NCBI RefSeq assembly: GCF_007565055.1 | Contig: NC_044553.1 | Span: forward strand, 44,505,420 to 44,569,419 | Length of the DNA: 64,000 nt | Origin: Rhinopithecus roxellana | Taxonomy: Eukaryota > Chordata > Mammalia > Primates > Cercopithecidae | Direction of reading: 5' to 3' | Part shown: one piece after another, positions 35,406 to 46,609 of the stretch | How positions within the stretch are numbered: the first letter of the stretch is position 1 | Layout of the letters: each line of letters begins with the position of its first letter | Notes under the pieces: generated by a model | Told to the model about the DNA's origin: nothing | Databases searched by the model: none | Seen by the model: only the letters and a program-made list of their open reading frames with translations | Made by a program: the position numbers and the translations under genes

Positions 35406-35742
35406 TTGAATGCATAGACGCAAAGAGTAGAATGGTGGGGCTGGGGGTGGCGAGAGGTGGGGCAGTGAGGGAGCTGGGGAAATGTTGGTCAAAGGGCACA
35501 AAATTTCAGTGAGACAGGATAAATAAGTTCAAGAGATCTGTTGTACAACATGGGGACTATAGTTAGTGTATTATATTTTTGAAAATATAATCTTTTGTAT
35601 GTTCTCACCACAAAAAATTATGTGAGATAATGCATATGTTAATTAGCTAAGTTGAGCCATTCACAATGTATACATATTTCAAAACACTACGTTGTACACA
35701 ATAAATACATGCAATATTTTTTGTCAATTAAAAAAACTTTTA

Positions 35743-36064
35743 GGCCGAGCATGGTGGCTCATGCCTGTAATCCCAGCACTTTGGGAGGCTGAGGCAGAAG
35801 AATCACTTGAGGTCAGGAGTTCGAGACCAGCGTGGCCAACATGGTGAAACCCTGTCTCTAATAAAAAATACAAAAATTAGCTAGGTATAGTATCGTGCAC
35901 CTGTAATCCCAGCTAATTGGGAGGCTGAGACATGAGAATCACTTGAACTCCGGAGGCAGAGGTTGTAGTGAGCCTGGTCCATAGAGCAAGACTGCACTCC
36001 AGCCTAGCCCACAGGGTGAGACTCGCTCCCAAAAAAAAATAAAACAACCAACAGCAACAAAAAC
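35743..36064 (+). mobile_element. AluS-type element, forward
   Basis: GGCCGAGCATGGTGGCTCATG to CTCGCTCCCAAAAAAAAATA, inserted at the 3' end of the L1. Confidence 0.9.
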
Positions 36065-36269
36065 GTTTACATCTATTTGATACAACATAGGTTGAGACTT
36101 CCAAAAGTCTTAAAAACCATCCTAAGTTCCTTCAGTCCTAGAGTTCTTTCTCAGTCATCGCTGTTTTTGGTTCTCCGGCTTCTTGATAGTCTCCTTGGAA
36201 GAAAAACAACTACATGTTTCCCTCCAAAGGCAAGGGCCGTCTCTGTATCTCTGAAGACCTAACCTTCTA

Positions 36270-36582
36270 CCATAGTTCGAATATGTTGGAAACGTAATCC
36301 CCCATGCAACAGTGTTGAGGGGGCGCCTAATAAGAGGTCATGAGGGCTCTCCTCCCGGGCTGTTTTGCCCTGCCGCCTTCCACCATGGATGCCGCCTTCC
36401 ACTATGGATGCCGCCTTCCACCTTGGATGACGCAGCACAAAGGCCCTCAACAGATGCCAGCCCCTCCATCTTGCACTTTCCAGCCTCCAGAATTGTAAGA
36501 AATAAATTTCTGTTGTTCTTTTTTAATTACTCAGTCTCAGGTATTCTGTCATAGCATCAGAAAACACACTAAGATACCTGCC
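36270..36582 (+). mobile_element. MaLR-type (MST/MLT) solo LTR remnant
   Basis: GAATATGTTGGAAACGTAATC, CAACAGTGTTGAGGGGGCGCC, GTCATGAGGGCTCTCCTCC, then CCTCCAGAATTGTAAGAAATA and GTCTCAGGTATTCTGTCATAG. This is the order of an ERVL-MaLR LTR-like repeat, and no internal viral genes remain. It contains a 19-bp triplication. Confidence 0.6.
36372..36428. repeat. 19-bp minisatellite, three units
   Basis: GCCGCCTTCCACCATGGAT occurs at 36372, 36391 and 36410 with one or two differences per unit. Confidence 0.92.
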
Positions 36583-37885
36583 TAGGCCATGAGGACCCCA
36601 AGACACAGCACAAATTTTCTAGAAGCTCTAACCAGACCACCTTTCTCCTACTCCCAAGGTGAGGTCCTTCCTTCCCCTGTCCCTTGCAGCCCTATGGGAT
36701 TTTTTGCTTTCTCTCATTCTCCGGGCCTTCTGCAGCTCCATTTCCTGCAAGATTGCATCTTTTCTCCTGGATATTTGGTCCTCGCTGGACTGAGGTGGCA
36801 GCCCAGTGTTGGGAGCAGGCCTCTGGCTGGCCTCTGGTCAGTAAGCCAGAGGGGTCACCTTGTCCTGAAAGACAACCCAGCCATTGGCCGTGTTTTCTGC
36901 CATCTTCTGAGTATTCCCAGTGATGCCCCTCAGCAGTTCAAGACAAGTTGGGTTACACAACAAGGCAGCACAATAATGAAGCTCCCACTCCTGGCTTGGG
37001 CCTGGGCATTAGAAAGCCCTGCCTGCGGGGGGCAGGGGGTGCCCTCACATGCAGGAGGCAATGGCTAGTAGCTTCACCAGAGGATCCTCTGCCTACTCGG
37101 TCCAGGCCTCCCCCTAGGGCCATCCCGCCTCTTCCTCATTAAAGCCTGTGCTGAAAGGAGCGGGGTTGTTTTTCAAATTCTTTCAGCAGTGAGTTATTGA
37201 TCAACACTGATAGTGCAAGCAGCTCGATCTCACCCTGAACTGACAGAGATTAATTAGCTTGATTCCCAAGCATAATTCCTAATTAGGCACGGGAAGAAAG
37301 GAAAGAGAACACAAAGGAACTATTCTTCTCCAGGAACCACCGACCTTCTGTCCAGGGGTGGAGGAGGAAGAAACAGGTAAGCATGTCTCAGCACCAGAGT
37401 GCTTCTTGCCCAGTCCAAAGCTGGGCAGCCAGCCCAGGAGCACAAACAACACCGAGGATGGTGCCGGTGCCATCCTGCACAGGTCTCAGAAGAAAATGTG
37501 CATTTTATTTGTTTGCTTTACTCTCTGCCTAGTGATGCACAGGGAAGGCACAATTAAGCAGGAAGCTTTGAAGTACCTGCTGTAGGCTTGCTTGGCCACC
37601 AGAGGCTGAGGATGCAAGCAGGGGAGAATTTAGCTCCATTGGGCTGGGGAAGAAAGGTTGGATGGGGAGGGGGTAGTAGCCCTGAGACTTGAACAGAAAT
37701 AGTGAAAGGAACCACTTCCTGCAGCTGAGAGGCAGGAGCCATCTTGTTCTGTTGTGGGCATTTTCTAGAGTGTTCCAGCCAGGACCGGCGGTCCAAATGG
37801 CTCTTCCCTGGTGGTGGGTGGGGCAACAGGAGGTAGGAAGGACCTTCGATGTGGCATCCGTGAGGTGTGGCCAGTCAACTTACCC
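36583..37885. other. GC-moderate unique sequence, no gene confirmed
   Basis: It contains open stretches but no codon bias, homology or splice arrangement that I recognise. By human synteny a lncRNA (LINC00926) may begin in this general area; this cannot be shown from the sequence. Confidence 0.35.
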
Positions 37886-38005
37886 ATGCTGAGCTTCCGT
37901 TTCTCTTCTGTGAAATGGGGATAATTAACGATCGCATCAGCTTACGTGACGGTTGTGAGAATTAACTGAGGAATTCAGAGATGCATTGCACATAGGAGGC
38001 ACTTC
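37886..38005 (+). mobile_element. MIR SINE fragment, forward
   Basis: CTTCCGTTTCTCTTCTGTGAA, AATGGGGATAATTAACG and GTTGTGAGAATTAACTGAGG match the MIR order. Confidence 0.75.
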
Positions 38006-38351
38006 CTAACCCACCTAAAGAAAGCAAACCCACAGGGCAGCAAATCAGAAACGGATGAGGGCTGACCTCCTCCTTATTCAGTAGCGCATGTCTAATAGAC
38101 CTGACTGTGTCCCACACATGCTGCCCCTGAGGAAGGCTTATTATAAGGAGCTACAAACAATGTCACCTGGGAAAGACAGTGGACTCAGGTATAGAACAAG
38201 AACACCTGCCCGGGCTGACTGGGGACCAGGATGCAGGGAAGGCTGCCTGGAGGGAGTGACACACTCCTGAGTCTGAAATGACGTTTTTGGCCAGTAAACA
38301 ATGATTTGGTGAAAATGAGTTCACTAGAGGTTAATCAAAATTGGGAGTCCT

Positions 38352-38648
38352 GGCCGGGCACGGTGGCTCATGCCTGTAATTCCAGCACTTTGGGAGGCTG
38401 AGGTAGGCAGTTCACGAGGTCAGGAGTTCGAGACCAGTCTGACCAACATGGTGAAACCCCATCCCTACTAAAACTACAAAAATTAGCCAGGCATGGTGGC
38501 ACCTGCCTGTAATCCCAGCTACTCAGGAGGCTGAGGCAGGAGAATCGCTTGAACCCAGGAGGTGGAGGTTGCAGTGAGCCGAAATCATGCCACTGCAGGT
38601 CAGCCTGGGCAACAGAGCAAGACTCTGTCTAAAAAAAAAAAAAAAAAA
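38352..38648 (+). mobile_element. AluS-type element, forward
   Basis: GGCCGGGCACGGTGGCTCATG to CTGTCTAAAAAAAAAAA. The target duplication AAATTGGGAGTCC / AAATTGGGAATCC flanks it. Confidence 0.92.
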
Positions 38649-38824
38649 TTGGGAATCCCTGCTCTCTGCAGTAGGCCAGTCGTGTGTCCGAGAATCATGA
38701 GAGTGTCTATTTCTTCCCCATCACCACACCACCCCACACTCACACCAAAATGTGTCACCCTTCAATCCCTTGAAGTCTGCTCAGCATCCTGATCCAAACA
38801 AGCCACTTTAAAAAGTGCAATTAC

Positions 38825-39150
38825 GAAACAATAGGGGACATTAGAACACTGGCCGGACTACTGTGGATACATTTAGATGTGATACTGTGGTTATGTTTTT
38901 CTAAAAGTCCTTGTCTGTTAGAGATACACACTGAAGTATTTACAGAGAGAATGATACAATCAGTCTGGAATCCACTTCAATGCCATCCAGTGTTGGAGGG
39001 TGGGGAGTGGGGTTAGGGGGTTTCAAGGAAACAAGATTGGCCCAGTCTATCAGCATTGATGCTGGGTGAGATAGGGAAATGGGGGTTCATTATACACTTT
39101 ACTTTTGAAAATGAAGTTTTTCATAATAAAAAGTTGAAAGAAAGACAGAA
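38825..39150 (+). mobile_element. L1M 3' end, forward
   Basis: ACACTGAAGTATTTACAGAG, GGGGGTTCATTATACACTTTA and TTTTTCATAATAAAAAGTTG are the last part of an old L1M 3' UTR. Confidence 0.7.
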
Positions 39151-40576
39151 GGAAGGGAGATGGAAAGGCAGGGAAAGGAGAAAGGGAAGGAGAGAAGGAA
39201 AAGATTCTGCTCAAATGTCCCTTTGGAAACTTTTCTTGACCCCCACGTTGGTACGGGACGGGGGGAACAGGGAGGCTGTTTTCTGCTCAGCCAGAGCAAC
39301 AAGGCCCATGAGGAGACAGGAGGGATGTCTGGAGAGCAGTTCCAAGCCACAGAGTCCTTCTGGGGATCATCCACACCATGGAGAGAGAGCGGAACAGGGA
39401 GCATAGCACAGACCCATGACATAGCGCTGTGCCCATGACATCAGCTGGCAAAGGGCCACGGAACCAGGAAGGAGGCATTAGAAGGGCGAACACCAGCAGC
39501 TGTTGAGTAGCAAGAAATGTGAACCAACTTCTCTACCTAAGGAAGTGGTAGCAGGGCCGTGGAGGTGCAGGAGAGGGACAGGTTCCAGGATTAGAGTGTT
39601 TTTTTTTCTTGAAGGGGGAGAGGCTACTGTAGCCGCAGGTACCGAGCATCTGGTGTCTGGAGAGATGTAGCTACTCAAGGCAGTTTCTGATCTGGAACCA
39701 GGAAGAGTCTGTTTCCCCACAGGCAAGCAGATGTTCTGGCCTTGGTGCTGGGCCTGCCACCACCAAAAGCGGAGATGCCCCACGTGCCTGCGTCAGGCAT
39801 GACAGGTCACTCCTGAGTCCTTGGGTCTCCCCAGGCCTTCTCCAGGGCTTCCCAACAGGGCTGAGGTTGAAGAAAACGCTCAAGGTTCACCCCACTGCTC
39901 CGACCCTCTCACCAGAAGAGAAGGGCTGTGTCCCAAGAGCAGCCTACTTGGGAAAAGAATATGTGGGGTGACTTGTCCAGATCTGCCCAGGGAGGCTGGG
40001 AATGGAGAGAGAGAGGAATCTGCCAACCAGTTGGGGGAAAGTGGATTTTGCAACAACCTTGATGATATTAAATGCCTGGGAAGACCAAATGTTTAATATT
40101 TGGAGAAAAGGCTGTCTAAACAAAGTAATTAGGAGGCTCCTTTGTAGTGATATGAAAGAGATGAACTGGGTATACCCGACATCAAAGACAGGAGATTCAG
40201 TGGGGAATGAGGCCCACGGCCGGGCGTGGGCAGGCTGGAGGACAGGATCTCACAGTGTGCCGTGGGGGAGGGCGGCCCCTGCAGTGTGCGTGTTGAGTGC
40301 TTGGAAACCCCAAGTAACACTTCCCCACTCATTTAACACACTTTCTAAAACCTCTCTCTCAGACGAAGGTTAAACCTCCCCAAAAGCTACTTTTCAAAAG
40401 CAACCTTTACCACCAACCACGAGAAACACAGGGGCCTGCCTTCCACTGTTTACCATTGGGCAGGAAGTCATTTATGGACCATTCTCTTGCCCAGGATAAA
40501 CTCAGAAGTGGACACTGAGGGCTTGTTGTGGGTGCCACCAGGCAAGCTAGGGCATCGGAGCTCAGCAGAGCTGGGT
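39151..40576. other. Unique sequence, no gene confirmed
   Basis: Begins with a purine-rich run (39118-39205). Otherwise GC-moderate, with no recognisable repeat or coding exon. Confidence 0.4.
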
Positions 40577-40680
40577 GGGAATTCTGCTTCTCCCTCCACT
40601 ACGTGAGTAACCCTAGGCAAGTCGCTTAGCCTCCCCAAGCATAAACTGTTTTGTTTGTAATATGCAAATAATAAGGGGTG
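40577..40680 (+). mobile_element. MIR SINE fragment, forward
   Basis: GAATTCTGCTTCTCCCTCCA followed by GTAACCCTAGGCAAGTCGCTT resembles the MIR core. Confidence 0.6.
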
Positions 40681-40687
40681 GAGGAAT

Positions 40688-40909
40688 TTTTTCTTTTTTT
40701 TTTTTTTTTTTTTTGAGACAGAGTCTCACTCTGTCACCCAGGCTGGAGTGCAGTGGCGCAATCTCGGCTCACTGCAATCTCTGCCTCCTGGGTTCAAGCA
40801 ATTCTCCTGCCTCAGCCTCCTGAGTAGCTGGGATTACAGGCGCCCACCACTATGCCCAACTAACTTTTGTATTTTTAGTAGGGACGGGCTTTCACCATGT
40901 TGGTCAGGC
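40688..40909 (-). mobile_element. AluS-type element, reverse, truncated
   Basis: A T run then GAGACAGAGTCTCACTCTGTC. It ends at CACCATGTTGGTCAGGCG, so the 5' part of the left arm is missing. Confidence 0.88.
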
Positions 40910-41079
40910 GTTTTCCCAGGACCCAGGCAGAGAGCTGATTCCAGCATCCATGTTGCATCCCCCTCCCGCTGTAGCTGGCGTCTCCCAGAGCCGGGCACCC
41001 ACCGCAGAGCTTCCAATCCCAGGCCCATTGGAATGCAGGGGGACTTCTGAAGTTCATTTAACCCCAAAATCAGTGATTC

Positions 41080-41299
41080 TACACCATATTTTGAAGTGTT
41101 TACAGGTAAATCATGTGATACTGGTATTTATTTTTCTAGCCCAAATATTCTAGCCCAAAGTACATGGTAGACAAAATAAGAATGTCAGGATGCTGATAAT
41201 TACTGAAACTAGATGAAGGTACATGAAAGTTTAATTTTGATTCTCACCTACTTTCATGTGCATTAGGAAACTTTCATAATAAGTTAAAGGAACAAAATA
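41080..41299 (+). mobile_element. L1M 3' end, forward
   Basis: AGGATGCTGATAATTACTGAA, AGATGAAGGTACATGAAAG and CTTTCATAATAAGTTAAAGG resemble the same L1M 3' family as at 38825. Confidence 0.5.
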
Positions 41300-41420
41300 G
41301 GCCAAGCTCAGTTGCTCATGCCTGTAATCCCAACACTGGGTGGCTGAGGCAGGTGGATTACTTGAGGTCAGGAGTTTGAGACCAGCCTAGCCAACATGGT
41401 GAAACCCCATCTCCACTAGA

Positions 41421-41476
<56 letters not shown>

Positions 41477-41637
41477 GTAGCCAGGCGTGGTGGCAGGCGC
41501 CTGTAATCCCAGCTACTCAGGAGACTGAGGCAGGAAAATCGCTTGAGCCTCGGAGGTGGAGGTTGCAGTGACCCACGATTGCACCATTGCACTCCAGCCT
41601 GGGTGACAGAGTGAGACTCCATCTCTAAATAAATAAA
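41300..41637 (+). mobile_element. AluS-type element, forward, with 48-A expansion in the central linker
   Basis: The target duplication TAAAGGAACAAAATA occurs on both sides (about 41284 and 41633). The A-rich linker between the two arms is a pure A run of about 48 bases (41426-41473) instead of the usual five to six A with a TAC. Confidence 0.92.
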
Positions 41638-42520
41638 GGAACAAAATACATTTCAGTCTCGAGCTCCAATTCCCTGCTGGGAGGAGCTGAAGCTGAGCTA
41701 TGGCACCCGCTGCTTCTTCTCCCTCATCCCTAAAAATGTGGGGTGCTGGGTGCCAAGGGAGATCTGAAGATGGCCACCACTCAGACCAGCAGGAGAGGCC
41801 AAGAAGGTGGTGAGAAATTACAAGGTATTGTAGCACATGCTCCCCAGGGTGAGGACACAGGACTCTGGGACCTAAGGAGGGAGCAGTTAACTCAGAGAGG
41901 GCCCAAGTCACTGAGGACCTGACCGTGGTGACAAAGCCAGTTAATAGGAGCAATGGTTTTGCAACCACAAACATTGGTCTGGGGGACTGCGGGCCCAATG
42001 TGGTGGGAGTTTTAGATCAGGGACCCCTCCACTGCACGTCGATTCTTATACTTGCTAAGTTGCACTGAATTCTCACTCAACCCATTTGGAGGCTCTCCCC
42101 AAGACAGGAGTCCCTTTGAATTGGCAGGATGTTAAAAGCTTCCTCCAGCCATTGACCCTGGGTCCCCTTGGTAGAAATAAATCAGATTTTCCAGGCAATC
42201 CTCAGTTTCACGTCCATTCCCTCATTCAATCAATTATTCAATTACAAATCATTTTTAATATGATTTTATGGTTCAGGAATTCAGGCAGGGCTCAGCTGGG
42301 CAGTTCTTGTGCCCCACATGGCATTGGCTAGGAATAGGCTACCCCGAAGAAAGCACAGTGTAATGGGAGATGGGAAATAGGTTAACACAAAGTTACTATA
42401 CTACAAGAAAAATCTTCAAATCTTCAATCTTCAGTCTTCATGGGTGTGAGTCTTCCCTGGTGGAGAAGAGAGTTCTTTACTAAATTGTATTCCTGTGTTA
42501 GCCAGCCAAGCACTCACGGA

Positions 42521-42857
42521 GTACAGTTGTCCCTTGCTATCGGTGGCAGATTGATCCCAGACACTGCCACCCCCAGCCCTGTGAATACCAAAACCCATGG
42601 ATGCTCAAGTCCTTGATATAAAATGGTATGGTATTTGCACATAACCTACACACATCCTCCCATATACTTTAAATCATCACTAGATTACTTACAATAACTA
42701 ATGCAATGTAAATGCTATGTAAGTAGTTGCTACACTGTATTTGCTTAGGGAATAATGACAAGAAAAAAAAAAAAGACTGTACAACTTCAGTACAAATGCC
42801 ATCATTCATTTTTTTATCTGAATATTTTTGATCCGTGAATACAGAGGGCTGGCTATA
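42521..42857 (+). mobile_element. MER2-type Tigger DNA transposon, near complete
   Basis: It starts TACAGTTGTCCCTTGCTATC and ends GATCCGTGAATACAGAGGGCT...TATA. The interior has CACACATCCTCCCATATAC and GGGAATAATGACAAGAAAAA. It belongs to the same family as 31478 and lies in the same orientation. Confidence 0.85.
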
Positions 42858-44478
42858 TAAAGAATGTACAATTTGGTACTTTACTCCTAGTTTAAGTCAT
42901 CTCTTTCAGCCCATACAGGTTGCCTGGGGCAGGGCAGGGGTGTGCGTGTTGAGTCGGCCCTATACCCTGTTCCACAATGCCTGGTGTCCTTTGCACACAG
43001 CTTGCAGGGCTGCCTCCATGGATGGCTGCCTTATCCCCCACCCTTTCTTCAGGGCACCCTCCTTTCTTCAACTCCTTTCCTCTTCTGAGTCCTACCTTTT
43101 CTTGTCAGACCAGGGATTTGCCAATAATTCTGGATGGGCAGAAGGAAGGGGCCCTAAGATCCTGCAGATGGAGCATCTGAAAGACAACGAGACGCTGTAC
43201 ACAACCAAGTTGAGCCTCCTGTAAACACACCCTCTGGGTGTCACTATGCGAAAAGAGTTTGTCTCTTTACATTGCACAGCGAAGTGTCCCTCTGATTGTC
43301 CTATTGTTGGTGCGTGCATGGATCTAGGAAGAGCAGGTGTTTGGACCCAATGAGACAGGTTCATCTCAGTGGTTTGTCTCCTGTGGTTGCTTTGTGCCTG
43401 CCCCATATGTATCCACCCGATTACTGGCAATCCCTCCAGGACCCACCTCTGTCTTCGTGGTTTGTGTGTTCTGGTCCTGCTCCTTGGCCCCAGAATACAC
43501 GCTCCACATCTAAGCTACCCAGTGCCTCATCCCCACGGCTACAGCCTCATCCCCACGGCTACAGGTTTAGGAATGGGCAAATGATCCAATCAGAGTAAGA
43601 CTGTCTAACATCTGATCCCACTTATCCCGGAGCTAGAAGTCCCACCTTTCCAGGCTCCTCCGTGTTCCTTTCTGCAGCAATGAGGAGGAAGGCTCATTCC
43701 CTTCTCAGGGAGCTTGCTGTGGTGTCCCAATCCTGACTGTCCCCTCTCCACCCCCGCCTGTGGCTCCCCTGTCTCCTGGCATTCTAACCTGCCACTGAAT
43801 TCTTCCCACGCCAAACGCAAGTTAGGAACCTAAGCTCGGACGAAATGCTAGCTTAGACCTCATTGCTACTGAGAAGCAAAAACCACACTTCTTAGTTGGT
43901 AGAGGTGGATGTGGATTGGGGCCATAAAATTTCCTCAATCATTGAATAAGGATTTCATCATTTGGACTAACTAAATACATTAGATTATTTATACTAACTA
44001 AATAAATTAGATTCATTTTTCGAAGTTTAAAATCGTCTTCAATAGAAACTAAAAAGGCTGTGGATGAGATGGGAGAATCTTTCAACGCCAGACTCTTTCC
44101 ATCTCCTCCCTAGTATGTATCACTACGCCTTGCCCAGAGAGACTGTAGGGGTGCTCAGAAAAAGCCATGGCTGGTTGATTCCCTGGAAAAAGGGGCGCTG
44201 TCCCAGAGAGCTCTGTGCGCTTCCTGCCAACACTGGGGTATAGAGGAGGCAAGTTCCCCTCTGAAGGTGAGCATGATTCACTGATTAAAACTAAGAAATT
44301 TACTTTGGTATGTTACTGTTAACTAACCTACAGACTTTTTTCAGATTTCACCATGCTTTCCCCTCTTGTCCTTTCCCAGTTCCACGATCTAGTGCAGGAT
44401 ACCAGGTTGCATGTCATGATGTGTCCAGTCTGTGACCATTTCTCAATCTTTCCTCATTTTCTCATGACTTCTGACATT
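42858..44478. other. Unique sequence, no gene confirmed
   Basis: Contains a perfect 20-bp tandem duplication (43525) but no recognisable exon. Confidence 0.4.
43525..43564. repeat. Perfect 20-bp tandem duplication
   Basis: CCTCATCCCCACGGCTACAG is repeated twice in immediate succession without mismatch. Confidence 0.97.
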
Positions 44479-44820
44479 CATTTATTTTTTGAGACTGAGT
44501 CTCACTCTGTTGCTTAGGCTGGAGTGCAGTGGCCTCATCTTGGCTCACTACAACCTCCACCTCCTGGGTTCAAACGATTCTCCTGCCTCAGGAGATTTGT
44601 TCTGCCTCAGCCTCCCAAGTAGCTGGGATTCTCCTGCCTCAGCCTCCCAAGTAGCTGGGATTACAGGCGCGCACCACCGCACCTGGCTAAGTTGTATTTT
44701 TAGTAGAGATGGGATTTCACCATGTTGGCCAGGCTGATCTCAAACTCCTGACCTCAGGTGACCCGCCTGCCTCAGCGTCCCAAAGTGCTGGGATTACAGG
44801 CGCGAGCCACCTGGCCCAGC
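44479..44820 (-). mobile_element. AluS-type element, reverse, with internal tandem duplication
   Basis: The target duplication TGACTTCTGACATT flanks both ends (44464 and 44822). The right-arm segment TCCTGCCTCAGCCTCCCAAG plus AGCTGGGATT is repeated about two and a half times (44580-44661), lengthening the element to 342 bp. Confidence 0.92.
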
Positions 44821-45224
44821 CTGACTTCTGACATTTAGAAGCGTACAGGGAGGGATTTTGTAGAATGTCCCTCAATTTGGGTGTGTCTGGTGTTTTGCCA
44901 GGAGACTGGGGTTATGCTTTTGGGGGAAGAGCGCCACACAGAGGTGAAATGTCCTCCTCATCACATTATTCGAGAGGTACATGGTACCAATGGGACTTAT
45001 CACTGTTGATGTTAACCTTGATCTCTTGTTTCAGGTGGTGCCTGCCAGCTTTCTCCACTGTGGAGTTACTATTTTTCCCTTTCTACATTTTATTCATCAG
45101 AAGCCAGTCACTAAGCGAGGGAGGTCAAACTCCAGGACAAAGGAATTAAGTGCCACCTCCTGGAGGGGGAGCATTCACATTTATTACCTGGGATCCTTCT
45201 GTAAGGAAGAGCTGCCTCTCCTCT

Positions 45225-45355
45225 AAAAAACTCTTTAATCCTTTTAAGTCTCAGTTTCTTAATTGTGAAATGGGGCTAATACCTGTATCCAACCAAGGGA
45301 GTAGTTAGAAGGTTACGTGATAGGTGGAAAGCACTTAACAAAGGTGAAATGTTAT
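45225..45355 (+). mobile_element. MIR SINE fragment, forward
   Basis: CTCAGTTTCTTAATTGTGAAA, TGGGGCTAATACCTG, AAAGCACTTAACAAAGG. Confidence 0.7.
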
Positions 45356-45784
45356 GATCAGGAACAATCCAGAGACCCAACGAACCATCTGTAGGAGTCA
45401 CTTAACTCTACTGTTCTGCAGCGCTGTAATGTCTGCGTCTTTCACTGGGGATGAAGGCCCCTGGTCCCTGAGACAGGCCAGTTTGGAGACAGGCTGGTTT
45501 TCTCTCTGTTCTCCTGAGAGCCCTGGAGATGAGAAGGGAGGACTGGAGACAGAATGCCAAAAGCCCATTAAAGGCACTGCCTTGCAGTTCAGAGAGGGAG
45601 CAGGTCTAGAGAAGAACCAGAGGTGCTCAGCTGAGGTACGGTGTATGGATTGGACTTTGGTAGAAGACAGTAAGAACCAAACACTGAGAAACCACTTTGA
45701 AGATCAGGGTCAGAGTAAGGTCTAACACATGGTTGGCTCTCAGTAGTTATTGGTTGATTGAATGGCTCAAAGAGCAACTCGACC

Positions 45785-46260
45785 AAGAACGCTGGACTGG
45801 GAGTCCAGTTACTTGGGTCTTGCATCCCTGATTTATTTTTATTTTATATACATATGTGTTTTATTTTTTCAGATGGAGTCTCACTCACTCTGTCGCCCGG
45901 GCTGGAGTACAGTGGCATGATCTTAGCTCACTGCAACCTCTGCCTCCCAGGTTCAAGCGATTCTCCTGCCTCAGCCTCCCGAGTAGCTGGGATTACAGGC
46001 ATGCACCACCACGCCAGCTAATTTTTGTATTTTTAGTAGAGATGGGGTTTCACCATGTTGGCCATGCTGGTCTCGACCTCCTGACCTCAGGTGATCTTCC
46101 TGCCTCGGCCTCCCAAAGTGTTGGGATTACAGGCGTGAGCCACCATGCCTGGCCGTGATTTATTTTTTTTGTCTGTTTGTTTTTGTCAACTTGCTGTGTG
46201 ACCCTAAGCAAGTTACTTAACTTCTCTGGGCTTCACTTTCCATGGATGAAAATTGTAAAG
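45785..46260 (+). mobile_element. MIR SINE, split by an Alu
   Basis: The first part is CTGGACTGGGAGTCCAGTTAC. After the Alu it resumes with ACTTGCTGTGTGACCCTAAG and CTCTGGGCTTCACTTTCC. The text order across the Alu is continuous. Confidence 0.75.
45860..46154 (-). mobile_element. AluS-type element, reverse, inside MIR
   Basis: CAGATGGAGTCTCACTCACTC to GTGAGCCACCATGCCTGGCC. The flanks CCCTGATTTATTTT / CCGTGATTTATTTT are the target duplication. Confidence 0.9.
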
Positions 46261-46609
46261 AGGTTGGAGAGAGAGGAGGACTAGGTCCAGGCCTTAGAGG
46301 AGAGCCACTGTCCCGGACTTCTCCCTCTGTCACCCCGCTTTCCATGACCCTCCCTGCCTGGCTTTGTGACTCCTTGCCTCGCTTTCAAAACAAATGCTGC
46401 AATCTCAGTGCTCATCCAAGAGCCCGACATTGTTAGAAACTTCTCAGCCTGCAGCAGAGGCTACTGCAATACTCGCTCTGCCTGCCTTTGCCCTGCACTT
46501 CCTACACACCCTCCCTTTGTTTCTCCTCAACATCTGTCTCTGACTAGACTCCTCTCATGTTTGTCCTCAGCTGCTGAAAGGGCCACGTTTGTTTTCATTA
46601 CAAATAAGA

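Larger units (their letters stand above)
32878..35732 (+). mobile_element. L1MA-type LINE 3' part, forward, with two Alu insertions
   Basis: The element enters in the ORF2 reverse-transcriptase region (CCACTTCTATTCAACATAGTA, GCAGACAACATAATCTTGTAA) and continues through the ORF2 C-terminus (CACATTCGGATAAGGGG, TGTACACTGTGGGAATG) to a 3' end with ACACAATAAATACATGC. Many stops show it is dead. The 5' part is missing, as is usual for L1. Confidence 0.88.
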
